Shown one piece after another: positions 8,433 to 16,721 of a DNA stretch of 64,000 nucleotides (within the stretch, counting starts at the first letter, position 1; each line of letters begins with the position of its first letter). Source of the stretch: Sphaerisporangium sp040685555. GTDB lineage: Bacteria > Actinomycetota > Actinomycetes > Streptosporangiales > Streptosporangiaceae. The notes under the pieces are model-generated. The model ran no database searches, was not told the DNA's origin, and saw only the letters and a list, made by a program, of their open reading frames with translations. A program made the translations under genes and the position numbers. Location of the stretch: contig NZ_JBFBIK010000009.1 in assembly GCF_040685555.1 (NCBI RefSeq), forward strand, positions 48,094 to 112,093, in the 5' to 3' direction.

Positions 8433-9569
8433 GTGCTGAGTGATGAGGCGTCCCCGTCCTCCGTCGAGGCGCCACGGCGGGAGCCGGTACGGTTCGGGGT
8501 GGTCGGCCACGGGTGGCGGGCGGACTTCTACCTCCGCCTGGCCCGGCAGGCCCCGGACCGGTTCCAGTGCGTCGGCGCGGTGACGCGCCGCCCCGAGGTG
8601 GGCGCGCGGCTGGAACGGGAATGGGAGATCCCCACGTACCGGCGACCGGAGGACCTCGTCGCGGCCGGCGCCCCGGAGGTCGTCGTCACCTCGGTGCCGA
8701 GGACCGCCAACCCTGGCGTCCTGCGGACGCTCGTCGGTCTTGACGTGGCCGTCCTGTCGGAGACGCCGCCGGCCGAGGACGTCGACGACCTGCGCCGGCT
8801 GTGGGCCGACCTGGGGGCCGCCGACCTGGTCCAGGTGGCCGAACAGCACCCCTACCTCCCTATCGTGGCGGCGGTGCGCGGCCTCATCGACCAGGGCGTA
8901 CTGGGCGAGGTCACCTCCGCGGAGGTCTCCTGGACGCACGACTATCACGCCATCGCGCTGCTGCGGACCCTGCTCGGGGTCCGCGGCGAGCCGGCGCGGG
9001 TGCACGCCGTTCACACCACCGGGCCGGTGCTGGAGGGACCCGACCGCGGCGGATGGCCGGACGTCCAGAAGGTACGGGCGGCCGAGCACACCCTGTCCAT
9101 CCTGGAGATGGCCGGCCGCACCGGCGTCTACGACTTCACGGAGGGGCAGTGGTTCAACCCGCTGCGCCGGCGGCGCCTGATCGTGCGGGGCAGCCACGGT
9201 GAGGTGGTCGGCGACCAGGTCACCTGGGCCGGGGACGATGGCACGCCGCTGAGCGCGCCGATCGTACGCCGCCACACCGGGCTGGACGGCAACCTTGAGG
9301 GCGCGGACCTCGACACGCTGACCTGGGCGGATAGGGTGCTCTACCGCAACCCGTACCCGGGCGCGCGGATGTCCGACGAGGAGATCGCCATCGCGACCTG
9401 CCTGGAGCGGACGGCGCTCTGGCGGCGCGGCGAGGGCCCCGCGCCGTACCCGCTGGCCGACGCCTGCCAGGACCACCTGCTCGCGCTGAGCGTCCACGCG
9501 GCCGCCGAACGGGGCGAGCCGGTGACGACCGTCGCCGAACCGTGGGCCGACGCCGTCCGGGTCACGTGA
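8433..9569 (+). CDS. Gfo/Idh/MocA-family oxidoreductase with altered EKP motif
   Basis: NAD(P)-dependent sugar or inositol dehydrogenase-like protein, 378 residues. The N-terminal Rossmann fold shows GVVGHGWRADFY. The family's EKP motif, whose Lys takes part in catalysis, is here SETPPA, so the Lys is replaced by Thr. A C-terminal alpha/beta substrate domain follows. GTG 8433 is preceded by AAGGAG at good spacing; open reading continues upstream only as noncoding shadow. Within an oxidoreductase group it could handle a keto-sugar. The missing Lys suggests altered chemistry or a non-redox role, but this is inference. Confidence 0.85.
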   Translation: MLSDEASPSSVEAPRREPVRFGVVGHGWRADFYLRLARQAPDRFQCVGAVTRRPEVGARLEREWEIPTYRRPEDLVAAGAPEVVVTSVPRTANPGVLRTLVGLDVAVLSETPPAEDVDDLRRLWADLGAADLVQVAEQHPYLPIVAAVRGLIDQGVLGEVTSAEVSWTHDYHAIALLRTLLGVRGEPARVHAVHTTGPVLEGPDRGGWPDVQKVRAAEHTLSILEMAGRTGVYDFTEGQWFNPLRRRRLIVRGSHGEVVGDQVTWAGDDGTPLSAPIVRRHTGLDGNLEGADLDTLTWADRVLYRNPYPGARMSDEEIAIATCLERTALWRRGEGPAPYPLADACQDHLLALSVHAAAERGEPVTTVAEPWADAVRVT

Positions 9570-9615
9570 ACCCTCAACCGCAGTTTTTTTCGCCTATGGG
9601 AAAGGGAAGCGTGGC

Positions 9616-10326
9616 ATGACATCGCTTAGCGGAAAAGTGGCCTTCATCACGGGGGCGAGCGGCGGCATCGGCGCCGCGGTGGCGCACGCCCTGGCGGCGG
9701 AGGGCGTGCGGCTCGGCGTGGCGTCGCGTTCAGGGACGGAACTCGGCCTGCCGGACTGCGTGGGCACGGCCTGCGACGTCCGGGACCTCGCCCAGGTGGA
9801 GGCGGCCGTGGCCGCGACGACCGACCGCTTCGGCGGCCTGGACATCGTCGTGGCGAACGCGGGCGTCGGCTCCTGGGGGCCGTTCGAGAGCACCCCGGTC
9901 GCGGACCTCGACGAGATGGTGGACGTCAACGTCCGTGGCCTTTTCCACACCGTCCGGGCGACGTTGCCGCACCTCAAGGCGCGCGGAGCCGGTGACGTCA
10001 TCACCGTGGCCTCCGAGGCGGGCCGGCGCGGCCTCCCGGACGAGGCCGCCTATGTGGCGACCAAGTTCGCCTCCGTGGGGTTCACCCGGTCGCTCGACCA
10101 CGAGTTGCGCGGCAGCGGCATCCGGTGCACCAACATCTGCCCCGGCGGCGTCGCCACCGGCTTCGGCATGGGTCGGGGCCTGCGCACGCCCGACATGCCG
10201 GAACTGGCGGACATGATGCGCCCGGAGGACGTGGCCGAGATGGTGGTCTTCGCCCTCACTCGGCCGCGCCACTACCGGCTGCTGGAAGTCGCGTTCCGCT
10301 CGATGACCGAGCAGTCCTGGGGCTGA
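9616..10326 (+). CDS. Short-chain dehydrogenase/reductase
   Basis: Classical SDR of 236 residues. The cofactor loop is TGASGGIG (residues 12-19), followed by NAG (VANAGVGSW), a catalytic Ser in ITVASEAG and the YVATK active site. It is likely an NAD(P)-dependent sugar or alcohol oxidoreductase. Strong GGGAAAGGGAAG lies just upstream of ATG 9616, 46 bases after the Gfo/Idh/MocA gene, so they are probably one operon. It is followed by two hairpins shared with the convergent neighbour. Confidence 0.92.
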   Translation: MTSLSGKVAFITGASGGIGAAVAHALAAEGVRLGVASRSGTELGLPDCVGTACDVRDLAQVEAAVAATTDRFGGLDIVVANAGVGSWGPFESTPVADLDEMVDVNVRGLFHTVRATLPHLKARGAGDVITVASEAGRRGLPDEAAYVATKFASVGFTRSLDHELRGSGIRCTNICPGGVATGFGMGRGLRTPDMPELADMMRPEDVAEMVVFALTRPRHYRLLEVAFRSMTEQSWG

Positions 10327-10430
10327 GCCGACGCCACACAGCGGGCGCATGACGGCGTTGACATCGCTCACCTCGCCGCCATGCGCCCTTCGCGTGAGTG
10401 CGGGGGACTATCGAGCCACCACAGGATCCT

Positions 10431-10475
10431 GCGGCCCCTGCACGGGCCGCGGCGTCGTCCGGCCCCTGCGCCGGA
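10431..10475. terminator. Two adjacent hairpins between convergent genes
   Basis: Two perfect stems lie back to back: GCGGCCC with GGGCCGC (10431-10450) and TCCGGC with GCCGGA (10458-10475). Both have CCCTGC-like loops. They sit in the 168-base gap between the SDR gene and the oppositely oriented subunit gene, so they likely end transcription from both sides. Confidence 0.6.
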
Positions 10476-10494
10476 TCAACGCAGTCGCCTCGGA

Positions 10495-10935
10495 CTACGC
10501 GGGCACCTGGCGGTAGATGGAGCCGCGCTCGACGACCGGCCCCAGGATGTCGTCCTCAAGGTAGTACTCGGCCTCCCCCTCGGCGGCCGGCATCCGGCGC
10601 GGCGCGACACCCGGGTAGCCGAGGACGCGGCGAACCGCCGGGTTCATGAAGTAGGCGCCGCCGACGGCGAACGCGAAACCGTCGAAGACCTCCCGCTCCT
10701 GCGACCGCAGCTTGGCCAGCACCTCGTCAGGCGCACCGTCGATGCCCAGCACGTGCGCGACCGGGCCGGTGAGGTCGGGGTTGGCGCCGAGCACGCGCTC
10801 GATCCACTGACCCGCCACGTCGGCCTCACCGGCGGACGGGAGGCCGGACCCGCCGGGGATCAGGACGTCGGCCAGCGCGGTGAGGCGGGCCCTCGAAGCG
10901 TCACCCAGTTCATCCGGAAGGTTAGGCTCGCTCAC
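10495..10935 (-). CDS. Subunit-3-like partner of the second GMC oxidoreductase
   Basis: 146-residue protein resembling gluconate 2-dehydrogenase subunit 3: ARLTALADVLIPGG near the N-terminus, then WIERVL, and FDGFAFAVGGAYFMNPAVRR towards the C-terminus. The start ATG overlaps the GMC stop by four bases (ATGA), so translation is coupled. It is shorter and more divergent than the protein at 3786-4490 but has the same role by position. No export signal is visible. The family call rests on short motifs plus the gene pairing. Confidence 0.68.
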   Translation of the reverse strand: MSEPNLPDELGDASRARLTALADVLIPGGSGLPSAGEADVAGQWIERVLGANPDLTGPVAHVLGIDGAPDEVLAKLRSQEREVFDGFAFAVGGAYFMNPAVRRVLGYPGVAPRRMPAAEGEAEYYLEDDILGPVVERGSIYRQVPA

Positions 10936-12563
10936 GAGGCGACCTCCAGTTCCCGAGCGTTGGAAGCGATGTAGGTGGCGGTGCGCCTGGCCAGCGCGCA
11001 GATCGTCGCGGTCGGGTTCACCCCGGTCGAGGTGGTGAACACGCTCGCGTCGATGACGTACAGGTTCGGCACGTCGTGGGCGCGGCCGAAGCGGTCGACC
11101 ACCGAGGTGGCCGGGTCGTCGCCCATCTTGGCGGTGCCGGTGTTGTGGCCTGTCATGAAGTTCCGCCCCGCGATCCAGGTCTTCTGGGCGCCCGCGGCCT
11201 CGTGCGCCTCCAGCGTCCTGGCCAGGTGGAAGTCGATGATCTTGTTGGTGTTGTCGGAGACCCGGTAGCGGACCTTGGCGGCCGGTAGGCCGTCGGAGTC
11301 GGTGAGGGACGGGTGCAACGCGACGAAGTTCGTCTCCTCCGGAAGGTCCTCAGGAACGACGTGCCACTGCAGCATGCGCACGAAGGACTTCATCCGGTCG
11401 GCCGAGCCTTCTCCCCAAAGCTCCTCGCCGCTGAGGCTGCTCTTGTCCGTCCACTTCTCCGCGGCTTCCAGAGGCCCGGCGATGGGCAGCAGCGACCACT
11501 TCGCGCCGCGGACGAAGCCGCGTGACTTGTCGGTCTCGTAGAACTGCATCGAACCGATGTGCTCTCCCGCGGGCCCCAGCCAGTTCTCCAGGTCGTCGTC
11601 GTAGACGCCGACGGACACGGCGTACGGGTGGAGCATCAGGCGCTTTCCGACCAGCCCGGAGGAGTTCGCCAGGCCGTCCGGGAAGCGGTCGGAGGCGGAC
11701 ATGAGGAGCAACCGGGGCGTTCCGATGCCGCCGGCGGCCATGAGGACCACCGACGCGGCCTGGAAGTACTCGCGGCCGTCCCGCAGGTAGACGGCCCCGT
11801 TGGCGCGGCCGCGTTCGTCCAGCGTCACCCGCGCCACCCGCGCCCGGGTGATCACCTTGGCCCCCAGCGACTCGGCGTCCCGCCAGTGAGTGACGTCGGT
11901 GGAGGACTTGGCGCCTTCCGGGCAGCCCATCCGGCAGATGGCGTAGCGGACGCACTTGCCCTCGTGGCCGCGGTTCTCCGTCGGAATGGCGTTGGTGCCG
12001 GGCCACCAGTGCCAGCCCAGCCGGTTCATGCCCTCGGCCATGAGGCGGCCGGTCCGGTGGATTGGCGCGGCCGGGAGCGGCGGTTCGAAGCCCGGCGGGT
12101 AGGCGGGGTTCCCCGCGAGGCCGGCGACGCTCATCTCGCGCTCGACCGCTTGGTAGTGGGGGAGCAGTTCGTCGTAGGCAATGGGCCAGTCATCGGCGAC
12201 ACCATCGAGAGTGCGCACCCGGAAGTCGGCGGGCAGCGGCCTCGCCCAGATGCCGCCGTAGAGCACGCTCGAGCCGCCCACGCCGTTGTACATCCACACC
12301 GGCAGGTCGGCGTCGGTGGTGTCCACCGGGTAGTCCTCGCGACGCCCGCGGACGTTCGGGCTCGGATGCCAGTCCTTGGACCCGAGCAGTTCGTACTCGG
12401 GCTTGTTACCTGGCAATTCTCCCGGATCCACCCAGGTACCCTGCTCAAGGCAGACCACCTTGAATCCGGCCCCGGCGAGGTGCTTGGCCGCGACGCCCGC
12501 CGAGGTCCCCCCTCCCACGATCAGAACATCTGCGGGATCTTGCCTGGAACCCAACCGAACCAC
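10932..12563 (-). CDS. GMC-family FAD-dependent oxidoreductase
   Basis: Second GMC flavoprotein, about 543 residues. The FAD motif is VLIVGGGTSAG near the N-terminus; the catalytic region shows TGHNTGTAKMG and GVNPTATI, giving the His/Asn pair. Cys-containing CVRYAICRMGCPEG occurs mid-protein, as in gluconate and choline-type relatives. The first in-frame GTG (12563) overlaps an AGGAG, whereas a TTG at 12554 sits eight bases after it, so TTG may be the real start. It faces the other oxidoreductase genes and forms an operon with its subunit-3-like gene. Confidence 0.86.
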   Translation of the reverse strand: MVRLGSRQDPADVLIVGGGTSAGVAAKHLAGAGFKVVCLEQGTWVDPGELPGNKPEYELLGSKDWHPSPNVRGRREDYPVDTTDADLPVWMYNGVGGSSVLYGGIWARPLPADFRVRTLDGVADDWPIAYDELLPHYQAVEREMSVAGLAGNPAYPPGFEPPLPAAPIHRTGRLMAEGMNRLGWHWWPGTNAIPTENRGHEGKCVRYAICRMGCPEGAKSSTDVTHWRDAESLGAKVITRARVARVTLDERGRANGAVYLRDGREYFQAASVVLMAAGGIGTPRLLLMSASDRFPDGLANSSGLVGKRLMLHPYAVSVGVYDDDLENWLGPAGEHIGSMQFYETDKSRGFVRGAKWSLLPIAGPLEAAEKWTDKSSLSGEELWGEGSADRMKSFVRMLQWHVVPEDLPEETNFVALHPSLTDSDGLPAAKVRYRVSDNTNKIIDFHLARTLEAHEAAGAQKTWIAGRNFMTGHNTGTAKMGDDPATSVVDRFGRAHDVPNLYVIDASVFTTSTGVNPTATICALARRTATYIASNARELEVAS

Positions 12564-12714
12564 TCCTATGCGGCCTTGCGTCCTTCACGGCGCCAAAGCC
12601 CCTGAAGGGAACCCCGGTCACAAGCGCCCGCCCGGCGTGCAGGCCGATGCGAGTCCACTTGTGAGCTGTTGGGAAGTGTTGCAACTCGTTGGAGTTCTGT
12701 CAACCCTCCCAACT

Positions 12715-12838
12715 TCCCCCTGAGCTCCTCTACGGGCCCCTGGTCGGAGGCGTGATCACCGTATTCGGCGGCGAGCACGCGGCCGTCGGCCGCGATCAGG
12801 AAGTCGGCCGGGAGGCCTGGCCTGCCGCCGTGGGGGTT
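12715..12838 (-). pseudogene. Fragment of a peroxiredoxin-like (AhpC/TSA) gene
   Basis: Minus-strand translation reads GLPADFLIAADGRVLAAEYG followed by HASDQGPVEEL, a typical C-terminal segment of actinobacterial peroxiredoxin-like proteins. An in-frame TAA lies just upstream (about 12850) and no Cys-containing N-terminal half is present in any frame, so this is a relic. The rest of the 533-base gap 12564-13097 shows no gene I can support. The fragment lies immediately upstream of the minus-strand GMC gene. Confidence 0.6.
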
Positions 12839-13097
12839 GGTCCGTTATTCAGATCCGGCCGTGCCGTCGAGAACATCCCCTTAGCCGTGGAAGCGAAGAT
12901 CGTGTTGCCGGGTACCGCCTGCCCGCACAAGATGAGGTGGTGGATGGTCTGGCCGGGGTCGTTTCCCCGGGGGCGCGGGGGAGTCTGGTCTCGGCGGGTC
13001 TCCCGCGGACGTACGAGCCGGGTTCGACGGTGCTTCGCCAGGGTGACGCGGCGACGCATGATCGCACAGTGTGCCCCAGATGACAGGAGGATGTTAA

Positions 13098-13757
13098 ATG
13101 TCCGAGATGAGCCCGTACCGCGCGCTTCTGACGGTGGACGCGTCGGGTTACGGCCAGCAGCCAGATGCCCTGCTTCCGTTCATCCACCACGAGATCCACA
13201 CGGCCCTGACGAACGCCTGTGAGCGCAGCTCGCTGAGCGAGCCATGGGAGTCGGTGTCGTTGTTGCAGAGGCCGGGGGACGAGCTGGTCGCCCTGCTACC
13301 CGTGGAGACGCTTCCCCTGCTCGTCCACCCTTTCCTCGACAACCTGCAGGACGAGCTGGCGCGTACCGACCAGAGGGTCTTCGAGCAGGACCATGGCCCC
13401 CGGTTGCGACTGCGGGCGGCCGTGCACGTGGGGTCGCTGGAGGAGGACGGCTCGGTCATGACGGGCATCGCGCGGGCGGTGAACGACATCCACCGGCTGC
13501 TGAACTGCGAGCCCCTGATAGACGCGTTGTGCGACAGCGACCCCGACAGCACCTTCGTCGCGGCGATCATCTCGTCGGAGGCGTTCAGCAGGTACGTGGA
13601 GGAAGGGGGAACGAGCCTGGATCCCTCCCGCTTCACGAAGGTCCGGGCGCGGGCGAAGAACTTCGACCACCCGGCCTGGCTGTACGTCCCGCGCCCGTCC
13701 CGGGCCCCCGAGCAGGCGGCTTCACCTGCGCCGCAGGAAGGTGTGGTCGGCAACTAG
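13098..13757 (+). CDS. Class III nucleotide-cyclase-fold protein of unknown role
   Basis: 219-residue soluble protein. YRALLTVDASGYG at the N-terminus, then PGDELVALLP, LRLRAAVHVG, and SSEAFSRYV with FTKVRARAKN near the C-terminus match a large actinobacterial family related to class III adenylate cyclase domains. The two metal-binding Asp positions are not both evident, so a catalytic role is doubtful. AGGAGG precedes ATG 13098 at good spacing. It stands alone, flanked by relics. The fold assignment is from motif memory, so confidence is moderate; the function is unknown. Confidence 0.6.
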   Translation: MSEMSPYRALLTVDASGYGQQPDALLPFIHHEIHTALTNACERSSLSEPWESVSLLQRPGDELVALLPVETLPLLVHPFLDNLQDELARTDQRVFEQDHGPRLRLRAAVHVGSLEEDGSVMTGIARAVNDIHRLLNCEPLIDALCDSDPDSTFVAAIISSEAFSRYVEEGGTSLDPSRFTKVRARAKNFDHPAWLYVPRPSRAPEQAASPAPQEGVVGN

Positions 13758-13822
13758 CGCTCGGCCGCCGCGTCCTTCCCCGACGGGGGCGGTCGCCCTG
13801 GCTTGGGCGGGAGGGGGCGGTG

Positions 13823-14315
13823 TCAGCCCTGCTCGGGCGTTCGCGTGGATGAGAAGCCTCTGGACAAGGCGTCGATGGCGAAGTCGTAGCGGGCCTGATG
13901 GTCTTCGGGGGTGCCGAGCCCGTCCTGGATCGCGGCGGTTGCGTTGGGGAACTCGGCCGGGTCCATCTCGGGAATCGTCATCGGGGGCTCACCAGGCGGG
14001 TCGACCTCGGCCAGGCAGTGGCCGGTGGTGAACATCGCGACCGTGTTCATCAGGTGGAACGCCTCACGCAGCCCGAACCCCGCGTCCCTCAGCATGGTCA
14101 CGATGGCCTCCAGCATGCGTATGGCGTCCGGCGTCGTCACCGGTCTGGTGGCGACCAGTTGCAGCACTCCCGGATGCCGCAGCAGCTCCCGCCGGGAGAC
14201 GGCGAAGTCGCGGAGCGTCCGCCGCCAGTCGGACTGGGAGTGACCACGAAGGCGCGGGTCTGACGCGCTCGACCAGCTCGTCCAGGACGGTGTCCTTGTT
14301 GGGTATCGCCGACGC
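13823..14315 (-). pseudogene. TetR-family regulator relic (frameshifted, N-terminus lost)
   Basis: The minus strand encodes PNKDTVLDELVERV in one frame (about 14270-14312) and WRRTLRDFAVSRRELLRHPG in another just downstream, continuing to a plausible C-terminus ending TRTPEQG. Together they match the TetR_C-type ligand domain, but a frameshift near 14255 separates them and the DNA-binding helix-turn-helix is absent. The relic ends abruptly where the plus-strand relic begins, marking a rearrangement junction. It cannot act as a repressor. Confidence 0.75.
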
Positions 14316-14700
14316 CCTGGGGAAGTCGGGCATGGACTGGCACGAGGCATGGCGAAACGACGTTGCGGCCAGAGAACGCCGAAAGCGGGAAGCCTTTGGG
14401 CAGGGATCGCTCTTCGACGACGAAGGAGAGCCGCCGGTCTTCGACCGCGCAAGGCACCAGAAGGATCAGGAACCGAAGTGGGTCGCGGCGATCGAAAACA
14501 ATCTTCAGAAGTTGCTGGCCCAACATGGAACGTTCCGCATCGCCGACTATGTGGCGGACGTTTAAGGCACCACGCTCGGATCAGCCTGGATACCACATAT
14601 CAGAAATGCGGTGAAGCGCCTGAACGGCGCGGGAGTCATTGACAATAGCGGCAAAGGTGACTTTCACCTGGAGATGATCACTCGAGCTAAGCCGTCATAG
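14290..14700 (+). pseudogene. Broken gene convergent with DUF5131, possibly a TcmP-type partner
   Basis: A plus-strand frame reads DWHEAWRNDVAARERRKREA, GQGSLFDDE, then HGTFRIADYVADV and a TAA at 14563. The same frame continues without a break as GTTLGSAWIPHIRNAVKRLN and GAGVIDNSGKGDF up to TAG at 14698, so a single in-frame stop interrupts a winged-helix-like tail. The 5' part is missing because the frame runs into the TetR relic. It overlaps the end of the DUF5131 gene by 14 bases. DUF5131 genes are often paired with three-Cys-motif partner (TcmP) genes; identifying this fragment as TcmP is a guess from that pairing. Confidence 0.5.
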
Positions 14701-15463
14701 GGCGGGCGGAGTGTGGGACGGCTGGGCGGCGTGACGGCATCTCACCCCAGATGCGCCCGTCCAGCGTGCGTCCCCCGGCCTTGGGGGTCCTGCCACCCCA
14801 TTGTTTGAAGAAGAAGGCGACTTCGTCCTTAAGACACTGATCGCGGAGCTCACGTACCCAATCGGGGTCGACACGCCGGGCGCCGGAACCGCTCTCCCCA
14901 CCGGCGATCAACCAGTGGATGTCCGTGAGGTCGAGACCGCTCAGTGAGCCTAGAAGGGGCTCCGCGGATACGAACCGCACGGCGGCCGGCACGTGTCGTA
15001 GAGAGTCGACTCGGGCTGTCACCTGTCGGTTCTCGACACTGGCTCCCATCCAGACATTGTCCGGCCATGGGAGCTGGTGGGCGATGCGCGCGAGCCGAGT
15101 GGCACGCTTTGTCAGCACTTGGTAGGTGTGCTGAGGCGTCGCTGCCATGACGTCGAAGACTTGACGGACGAAGGTGATGGGGACACGCGCATGGAACAGG
15201 TCGCTCATGGAGTTGACGAAAACCAGTCGGGGTTCGCGCCAGCGGAGTGGCGCTGTCAGCGTGTCTTCATGCATGGTCACCCCGAAGCCCGGTCCGCTGG
15301 TGCGAGGGTCGCCATCGTTCTGGTACTTAGCGGCACCCATGGCTTTAAGCCGCTTCGCAAGCGTAAGTGCATAACAATTATCACAACCGGCCGAAACGCG
15401 ATCGCACCCGGTCGTCGGGTTCCACGTGACCTCGGTCCATTCGATGCGGCTTCGATCTGCCAT
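14687..15463 (-). CDS. DUF5131 (phage Gp37/Gp68) three-Cys-motif protein
   Basis: 258-residue protein of the PF07505 family found in phages and accessory DNA. It opens with IEWTEVTWNPTTGCDRVSAG, and Cys20, Cys27 and Cys30 form the C-x6-C-x2-C cluster that has been likened to radical-SAM iron-sulfur sites. Other family blocks are MSDLFHARVP, VLTKRATRL, WMGASVENR and WLIAGGESGSGAR. The length is normal and there is no internal break. Its likely partner gene downstream is broken, so the system may be inactive. The biochemical function of the family is not established. Confidence 0.85.
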   Translation of the reverse strand: MADRSRIEWTEVTWNPTTGCDRVSAGCDNCYALTLAKRLKAMGAAKYQNDGDPRTSGPGFGVTMHEDTLTAPLRWREPRLVFVNSMSDLFHARVPITFVRQVFDVMAATPQHTYQVLTKRATRLARIAHQLPWPDNVWMGASVENRQVTARVDSLRHVPAAVRFVSAEPLLGSLSGLDLTDIHWLIAGGESGSGARRVDPDWVRELRDQCLKDEVAFFFKQWGGRTPKAGGRTLDGRIWGEMPSRRPAVPHSARPMTA

Positions 15464-15602
15464 TGGTCGTTCCCTCCTCCAGCGTTCTAGAGATCGAAAG
15501 AACTTGCTTCGTCAGAGCAAAACCGATGTCCAAACCGGGTCACAGTGGACGATGTCTCCAGGCCGGGGGCCGGCCTGGTACAGAGGCCCCGTTCGTACAC
15601 CG

Positions 15603-15632
15603 GGAAGCCCTCGGCTGCGGCCGAGGGCTTCC
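15603..15632 (-). terminator. 12-bp hairpin after the HTH/DUF397 operon
   Basis: Perfect 12-bp stem GGAAGCCCTCGG with its complement and a six-base CTGCGG loop, 21 bases beyond the DUF397 stop. It ends the minus-strand operon before the DUF5131 gene. There is no T-run on either side. Confidence 0.75.
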
Positions 15633-15652
15633 TGTGCTTACGAGGGTCGGGG

Positions 15653-15865
15653 TCAGAAGTCGAATTCGCCCTTCTTGGCACCGTCGATGAAGGCGTCCCA
15701 GACGCCGGCGCACACCACGAAGGGGGCACGCTCGGGAGCCTCGGTGTCCCGCAGCCCCACCCGACCACCGGACAGCGGGGCGACCTCCAGGCAGTCGCCG
15801 CCATTGGACGCGCTTCTCGTAGCCTTGCGCCAGGTCGCGGCCTTCAGTTCGTCGCTCAACTCCAT
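15653..15865 (-). CDS. DUF397 domain protein (BldB/WhiJ-partner type)
   Basis: 70-residue protein with the DUF397 pattern: WRKATRSASNGGDCLEVA, a central LRDTEAP, and WDAFIDGAKKGEFDF at the C-terminus. Its ATG (15865) overlaps the end of the upstream HTH gene by ten bases, so the two are co-translated. Such pairs act as small regulatory modules in actinomycetes, where the DUF397 partner is thought to counteract or modulate the DNA-binding protein. Length is typical. Confidence 0.88.
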   Translation of the reverse strand: MELSDELKAATWRKATRSASNGGDCLEVAPLSGGRVGLRDTEAPERAPFVVCAGVWDAFIDGAKKGEFDF

Positions 15866-16677
15866 GCCTTTATCGCCTCTCTGATCCGATCGATGGACAC
15901 ATGCTGTGGGTGTGCCTCTGTCCGGATGATGTCGTACCTGTGGTGGATCGCCTGGACATCGTCCGAATGGCTGGTTACGTACCCATGGGTGGCTGATTCG
16001 ATATATACCGTATCCGTTCGTCCTGGTAGTTGGGCGATAACAAACCCTCCAGAAATCCCTGTAGTGCCTCCAAGCATCAGGGGAACTACTTGGATGCTGA
16101 TTCGCGGAGACTCTACGGCCGCCAAAAGACATTCGAGCTGGCGACGTATCACGTCCTTGCCGCCGATCGGACGGAGTAGCACGGCTTCGTCAAGCACTAC
16201 CCAGAGCACTGGAGGCGTGGTGCGAGCCAGAATCGCCTGCCGCTCCATGCGTGCTTCCAGCTTCTTCGCTACCTGCTCCTGGGTAATACAAGGTTCCCCG
16301 CGGATCACTTCCCGCGCGTATTCCTCGGTCTGGAGCAGACCTGGGACGACGAGCGGCTGCCAGGTGCGTAGCGTGTGAGCCTGCTGCTCGACGTCCAGCC
16401 AACCGTGGAACCATGGCGGACTCGCTTCTCGCGTCAGCAGTGGCCACAGGCGGGTGAGTTCGCCCTTCAACTCCAGTGCCTGGTCGCAGCGCTCGACAAA
16501 ATCACGGCTCGGAAAACGCTGGGCCCTTTCGACGAAGCCGATCAAGCTGGCACTGAAATTGATTCTGTCCGCCAGGTCCTCTTGGGAGATGCCCGACCGC
16601 TGTCTGTAGTTGCGCAGCTCAGCACCGAAGAAGGCAAGTGGACTAGCGGTTGGGTGGAGCTCGGCGGGTGCGGGCAT
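15856..16677 (-). CDS. XRE-family HTH regulator with DUF5753 domain
   Basis: 273-residue DNA-binding protein. An XRE helix-turn-helix spans about residues 18-70 (ELRNYRQRSGISQEDLADRI), followed by a DUF5753 domain containing WQPLVVPGLLQTEEYAREVI and YIESATHG. CGGAGGAG lies directly before the ATG. WhiJ-like proteins of this type repress developmental or metabolic genes in Streptomyces, usually with a DUF397 partner, which is the next gene here. An inverted repeat upstream may be its own operator. The target genes are unknown. Confidence 0.9.
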   Translation of the reverse strand: MPAPAELHPTASPLAFFGAELRNYRQRSGISQEDLADRINFSASLIGFVERAQRFPSRDFVERCDQALELKGELTRLWPLLTREASPPWFHGWLDVEQQAHTLRTWQPLVVPGLLQTEEYAREVIRGEPCITQEQVAKKLEARMERQAILARTTPPVLWVVLDEAVLLRPIGGKDVIRRQLECLLAAVESPRISIQVVPLMLGGTTGISGGFVIAQLPGRTDTVYIESATHGYVTSHSDDVQAIHHRYDIIRTEAHPQHVSIDRIREAIKAWS

Positions 16678-16721
16678 CTCTCCTCCGTTCGGCAGCGGTC
16701 ATACAGGGATCGCACATGAAT

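Noticed and set aside
12698..12703. TTGACA on the minus strand upstream of the second GMC gene as a promoter.
   Set aside because: The hexamer 17 bases downstream is AACACT, a poor -10, and the distance to the gene is long. Not enough to call.
13937..14250. Plus-strand frames across the TetR relic.
   Set aside because: They mirror the minus-strand TetR codons, and none shows a family pattern.
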